Shown: in pieces, positions 37,440 through 42,096 of the stretch
How the letters are laid out: the number at the start of each line of letters is the position of its first letter
Position numbering within the stretch: the first letter of the stretch is position 1
Source of the DNA: Cochliopodium minus
Taxonomy: Eukaryota > Discosea > Himatismenida > Cochliopodiidae
DNA: 42,096 bases
NCBI GenBank assembly: GCA_024220525.1
Contig: JAMYWO010000211.1
Span: 1-42,096, forward strand
Reading direction: 5' to 3'
Notes under the pieces: generated by a model
What the model was told of the DNA's origin: nothing
Databases searched by the model: none
What the model saw: the letters and a program-made list of their open reading frames with translations, nothing else
Made by a program: the position numbers and the translations under genes

Positions 37440-39198
37440 AATTTTTACTTAGATTTCTTTACAACTACCGTCCAAAAGAATCAAGTCTTCAGTTCAAAAA
37501 ATACACTTCTCCTTTTTTGTAACAATCCATATGGTTTTCCAAAGTTTTTAAAAATTTAATAAAAAGAATTTATTACATAGTGAAGTGGAGTTTTATCTTC
37601 TTTGTCCCTAATGTTCAAATTGTTTTCTTTGTTAAGTATTTTATGATTTCATCAGAATAACGCTCATTTTCGCAATATGAAGGGGTGATTAATCAAAGTC
37701 ATTACTTGCTGTTAATGAGCATTGATTATCAAGTGTTTGATCAAAAGAATAGTTTTTATTCAAGGCGAAATAAAGAGAATTATTGTTATTGTTTTTCAAA
37801 TTTAAATCACATTTATTTTCGATAAAGTAATTTATCATTTCGACTAAAACTTTTCTGTTTTCAAATGCAAAATGAAGAGGGAATTGGTTATTTGTATTTT
37901 TAGATTCAAAGTCACACTTTATTTAGAATTCTTTATTGTTTCTAGTGAAAAATTGTCATTTCGACAACATTGGTGAATAAGAGAATCCAAGTTTTTTTTT
38001 TAAAGCTCAACTTACATTTACTATCAACTATATTTGATAATTTCATTTGAATTTAAGCATGCAATGTGGAGAGTAGGAGATTACTGTTCGCTTTTCGGGT
38101 TGACACCATAATTATTTTCAAATTTGATCTTTTTCAATTGAAATATTTTGGTTTTCACAAGCAATGAAGTAGAGTTTTTCCATGGCTTGTATCACTAGCA
38201 GGGGTCAACAAATGAGATGTTATTTTTTTTACAAGCAAAGTGAAGAGGTGAAGAGCCGTCTTTTCCCAAGAAAGATTGCTTATTTGATTATTTATTTTAT
38301 ATTTTTCAAATATATAATTATTTTTTATTTAGTCACTAAACCCTAATTCTTTCAGTATTTTAAAGCCAAATTCAAAAGTCCCTTTTTTTTTGGATCTTTG
38401 CTTTTTCTATTTGGTTGAGACAATCCATCTTTTCGCTAAGAACATTAATGTGTTTATTATTTTCAAATTAACCATTTTGAGATTTTGATTTTTGACTGAA
38501 ATTTTTTTCTTTTCTTTTAGTGCCCTCCATTTCTTCTTTTTTCAATCTATTTCAATATATTTATCTTGCAATCTTTTGAAATTAAAATTTATGTTAAATA
38601 GAGATGGATTGTTCTTGATTGAGAATTACTAATGACAAAGCATCTTTAAAGCCACATAATCCTTCACACTTGCTCTCATGTTCCATTTTGCTTTGTGCAT
38701 GATTGAGAAACTTTTCATTATTCATTTTTCTGTCAAAACAAATTGATGATGTTTTCTGGAAAGAAATTGAAGAATTAAAGTGGAAGAAAAAAATTGATTT
38801 TGAAAANAAAATAAAAAATAAAAAATAAAAAATAAAAAATAAAAAATAAAAAATAAAAAATAAAAAATAAAAAATAAATTATAATTAAAAATAAATTTTT
38901 AGTTTCACCTTTTTTTTTTGATTCTTCCTCTTGCCCTTTCTTGTATTGTATAGCAAGATTGGCATCTCCCAAGTTTCTCTGCTGAACCTGTACACCCCCT
39001 GGAGATAAAAGTGTGTTCATTCTTCATTACAGACTCACAGTTGAATACTTCTTCCAAAATAATATTATATTTTTAGATTATCCCAAAACAATCCTTTGAT
39101 TTTTTATTTTTCTCATACTCTTGTTTTGTGGAAGATATTGTAGTTGTAGGTGTCCTCAATCCGCAATGATTCATGGTTGATGTACTATCTGAGTTCAT
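37440..39198 (-). pseudogene. Decayed zinc-motif / coiled-coil / ankyrin-repeat gene
   Basis: Minus-strand traces follow one plan. An N-terminal piece starting MNSDSTSTMNHCGLRT at 39198 leads into a Cys/His-rich block (FNCESVMKNEHTFISRGC, RCQSCY) near 38915-39050. Splicing over an A/T repeat (AG/GTGAAA to TTGACAG) reaches MNNEKFLNHAQSKMEHESKC near 38720. A coiled-coil-like stretch (INVLSEKMDCLNQIEKAKIQ) follows, then ankyrin motifs: DGSSPLHFACKKNN, PTLHIACLNSNE, NQFPLHFAFENRKV, KCDLNLKNNNNNSLYFAL and NLNIRDKEDKTPLHYV. The repeats lie in different frames with in-frame stops and frameshifts between them (for example near 38050, 38180 and 37690), so the gene looks dead. The N-terminal part could still be expressed. 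Likely a degenerate copy of a family present elsewhere in the genome. Confidence 0.7.
38807..38878. repeat. AAAAAAT microsatellite beside an unresolved base
   Basis: Tandem copies of AAAATAAAAAAT/AAAAAAT units directly follow an N at 38806. It sits in what looks like an intron of the decayed ankyrin gene. An N next to a simple repeat suggests an assembly uncertainty. Confidence 0.85.
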
Positions 39199-41279
39199 CA
39201 GCTAATAAGAACAAAGCTTTGGGGTAAAAACAAATCTTTATTGAAGAATCTATTTGATTATCTCTTTAATTATTTATTTTTAATTAAAAATATTTTTCTT
39301 TAATTTTTAATTTATTTTTAAAACAAAAATTATAAATTGTTTTATTTTTAATTATCTTTTTTTTTTTTTTTCTTTTTTATAATCAAATATATTTTCTTCC
39401 TAAATTTCATTATATTCTTTCAGAGAAGACTATGATCTAAACCCAATATCACTACAATATTGCATTGAGAATGGTGCCATAAAAAGAATGCGAGAGCTTG
39501 AATTTCTCAAGATTGGTACATGCATAAGGTGTCCAAAATAAGTATTTCTCAGAGAATGAAATTTTTTGTAAAGCTTCTTTTGTTGCTGGTTTCTCTTTTT
39601 CAGCTAAGTATTTTTAAAGTTTAATGACTTGTGAAAATACCTATTATCACAAGACTTTCCCAAATATACAGTGAGGTTTTTTAGGAACACAGAAGCAGCA
39701 TGTTGATAATCTTTGATGTTTTCTTCATTGATCTACTTATTGAATTAGATGAAAAATATATAATTCTAATTTTGTTATATATGCTGATATATTTGAATCA
39801 GATTTTAAAAGTAAATATTTTATAATACAAAGATAGGATCTAACCTAGGTAATTGATAGTTTTGAAGATTTTTTGTTTTTTTTATTGGTATATATTTTGG
39901 TATATATATTGAGATTTTGAAGCATTGATGCAATCTATTTTTATTTACCTGATAATTTTGAGAAAATTTCTTTTTTTTATGGTCGTTTGATGATAATCAC
40001 AAAACAAAGGATGAGATATGTTGGGAGAAATATCTTTCTTCTTCTCCATTGTCAAAAATACCTCATATGATGGAATCTTATATGTTTTCCATCAATTCTT
40101 GTGGAAGTTTATGTTTCCCATTCTAATTTTGACAAAAATATTTTCCACATCTCGGAAAATAACAAACAAATACTTCTTTTTCCCTTTATTATGATCTATT
40201 GTGAATTTTCTTGTTCAATACATTGTTCAAAATATGAAATTCTATTCTTTTTTCTTTTAATAATTTTCAAAGATATTCCACATTCAAAGGTTTCTTCCTT
40301 TTTTTTTATTTATATCAAAGGTAAAAAATAAATAAATAATAAAAAAATTTAAACCAAAGTAAAAATATCTCATTGTTATACGAATGATTCATATAATTTC
40401 AAAAGCCATTATTCTATGATTGAGTAAAACTTTCAATTTATGAAATAACATCTTCCCATGAAGTAGATTCAAATATTTTTATAATTAACGTATTTTATTT
40501 TTGATTTATTGAAAAATCAAAATAACAAATATCACTGATATCTATGTGACAACTAAGTATGAAAAATGTAGATAAACTCTATATAAATCTTATCATTTGA
40601 TAAGAAAATTTAATTTCGAAAATCTTATTTCGATTTTTCACATTCAATTTATCTCTGAAATACCGGTGATGAGGGATATTTTATAGATTTTCTATAACAC
40701 AGAGATGTCAATTTGTGGACTTAACAAATAATCCTTTCCATACACGATTTAAAATTTTGAGATATCTTCATTTTTTTAAATTATTTTTCTGTAGAATTTG
40801 ATACAGAAAATAAAATCACGTTGGAACCATATATTGGATAGAAAATACAATATCATTCTTTATTTGGGCCTCAATTTAATTAATTATTGAAAATAAATTT
40901 TGTTAGTGTTTGCTAGCCATGATCTGTATTATTCTTGATTATTTTCAATTAAATTAAATAGTTTTCGATTAAATAATCTATTGATTAAAATTATGGAAAT
41001 AGTCAATTAGTTTGGGAAGCCTGGTTCAAATATTTGAAAAATAATTGAAAAATTGTTTTTCCATTATTTGCTTATCCCTTTTAGAAACAAATTTAAAAAC
41101 TGCAGGTTTGTTTTGAAGCTTTCTTCCTATTTCTGATAGATTAATAGTTTTATGATCAAAAAAGATACAGACCATTTCAATTATCTTCTTTTTTTTTGTT
41201 AAAAAAATAATCACAAATGAATTAATTTTTAAAAAATAAATAATAAATTATAAAAAATAAATTTGAAAAAATTGTTTTA
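39199..41279. other. Gene-poor stretch with decayed coding traces
   Basis: No intact gene is visible. Protein-like fragments in shifting frames occur: minus strand about 39550-39740 (NEENIKDYQHAASVF, KNLTVYLGKSC, AEKEKPATKEALQKI); plus strand 39424-39535 after a good acceptor TTCTTTCAG (EDYDLNPISLQYCIENGAIK); plus strand about 39980-40125 (SFDDNHKTKDEICWEKYL) and 40101-40230 (VSHSNFDKNIFHISENNKQ). None matches a family I can name. They may be remnants of one or two dead genes. The rest (40330-41270) is plain AT-rich sequence with many stops in all frames. Confidence 0.45.
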
Positions 41280-41344
41280 GTTCCGCCCAGTTTCGATCTC
41301 AGTACTCTTGTTAAGCGAACAATCTCCAATTGAGCTAGCGGAAC
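41280..41344 (-). pseudogene. tRNA-Val(AAC)-like sequence, probably broken
   Basis: The minus strand gives a perfect 7-bp acceptor stem (GTTCCGC with GCGGAAC), a D-arm start TAGCTCAATTGG, an anticodon-type loop TTAACAA after TTCGC (AAC, valine) and a T-loop ATCGAAAC. The total is only 65 nt instead of about 73: the D-stem return, the 3' side of the anticodon stem and the T-stem each seem shortened. TTTTTT about ten bases downstream could serve as a pol III terminator. It is most likely a tRNA pseudogene; an oddly folded functional tRNA is less likely. Confidence 0.6.
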
Positions 41345-41926
41345 TTTTTTTTTATTTATATTGTTTAAGAATTTTACTTTTTCAACTTTCTTGAAAGATA
41401 AATCTTTTATTTTAGGTTGATATCTATTTTGATAAGAAAGATGATTTGGATTGTAAATGATAATTATCTTTTATTTATTAATTAATTCAATAGAAAACAA
41501 ATTTTTATTTTGAAGAGCTAATATAAAATAACAATTTATTCACAAAAAAATTGTTCGATTTTGGGAAAGTAATATGTCAAATATTAAAATATATCTTTTA
41601 TGAAATCAAAGAACCATAAATCTTTATCAGTTTAAAATATATTTATATTAAAATTTTTACAGTACAGAAAGAATCTCCCAATGAATGAATACTCATTAGA
41701 TATAACTTGGATTTGACAAAATATATTTTCCAATATACCTATTTTATTTTTATTATTTTTTTTATAAAGTATATTTCACACAAAATTGATCAATTTCTAC
41801 ATTCATTTCTTCTTTTATCTTGAGAAAATCTAAAGATATTAACTAAAAATTTGTTTAAACAAAATTTCATCTTTTGGAAAATAGATTAAAAAAAAAAACT
41901 GTTATTCCAAATCAACTGCAACAATA
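41345..41926. other. AT-rich intergenic stretch
   Basis: No coding stretch, RNA gene or repeat array is apparent. The last part (about 41885-41926), with a run of about eleven A, probably belongs to the leader of the gene starting at 41927. Confidence 0.5.
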
Positions 41927-42096
41927 ATGAAGAGAATACAATTGACAAATAATCCATATTCCAAAAAACCAAAAGCGAATTTCGTAAAGATGTTGAAAAC
42001 AGAATACAATGAATTATCCAAATTCATATGCAACAAAATGAAGCTTAATTCGAAAACTGTGAGAATATTTATAGTTGCAAATTGTCCAAGTGCAAA
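41927..42096 (+). CDS. Partial unknown protein at right edge
   Basis: An ATG at 41927 opens a frame of 56 complete codons that runs off the window. It begins MKRIQLTNNPYSKKPKANFV and continues with KMLKTEYNELSKFI and KTVRIFIVANCPSA. Codon use looks authentic. The text is Lys/Asn-rich with a beta-strand-like KTVRIFIV; a small ubiquitin-like fold is possible but unproven. The frame is also open upstream of the ATG to about 41885, so an earlier start or a splice acceptor (AATAG near 41884) cannot be excluded. Confidence 0.5.
   Translation, partial: MKRIQLTNNPYSKKPKANFVKMLKTEYNELSKFICNKMKLNSKTVRIFIVANCPSA

Noticed and set aside
41280-41344. Plus-strand tRNA reading with a GTT-type loop
   Set aside because: The plus strand lacks D- and T-loop consensus in the right order; the minus strand has both.

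Overview
This window is nuclear DNA of a very AT-rich, intron-bearing unicellular eukaryote. The evidence is short GT-AG introns (mostly about 40-75 bp), the standard code, Asn/Lys-rich low-complexity protein stretches, a mitochondrial Hsp70, and eukaryote-only families (PX, SAM, class III PI3-kinase, GT61, PH, RasGAP, poly(A)-binding protein, CAF-1-like, classical PTP, MON2, CAP-Gly, STE20 kinase). Composition and gene set suit an amoeboid protist such as an amoebozoan; I cannot fix the lineage. Exon boundaries below come from reading splice sites by eye and checking that codon phase is kept.

Layout. 1-790: minus-strand PX-domain gene running off the left edge. 791-1555: AT-rich, with a weak RGS-like plus-strand trace. 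1556-2468 (-): SAM-domain protein. 2721-6609 (+): large secreted protein with HYR-like repeats. 6683-10069 (-): VPS34 kinase in ten exons, N-terminus missing. 10501-12318 (+): GT61-type glycosyltransferase. 12386-17822 (-): one ten-exon gene joining about six PH domains to a RasGAP domain. 17964-19634 (+): poly(A)-binding protein. 19865-22062 (-): mitochondrial Hsp70. 22241-23389 (+): HSDL2-like short-chain dehydrogenase. 23488-24414 (+): CAF-1 large-subunit-like protein. 24477-25379 (+): unusual Ras-like protein. 25429-26822 (-): tyrosine phosphatase with an N-myristoylation-type start. 26896-34342 (+): MON2. 34463-35669 (+): CAP-Gly protein with a 16-nt micro-exon. 35701-37320 (-): STE20-family kinase ending in a CaaX box. 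37440-39198 (-): decayed zinc/coiled-coil/ankyrin gene. 39199-41926: decayed coding traces and a broken tRNA-Val-like sequence. 41927-42096 (+): start of a gene leaving the right edge.

To about 37.4 kb the genome is compact: converging genes are 31-230 bp apart and some divergent starts only 73-142 bp apart. The last 4.7 kb is sparse and decayed. Several genes serve membrane traffic and phosphoinositide or Ras signalling (PX, VPS34, MON2, PH-RasGAP, Ras-like), but protist genes are not in operons, so I treat the clustering as chance. I saw no retroelement, virus-like element, CRISPR array or rRNA. Most unusual points: the CaaX-tailed STE20 kinase with a GC-AG intron, VPS34 lacking its C2 half beside an unresolved base, A-rich 3' splice sites, and a compact CAF-1 candidate.
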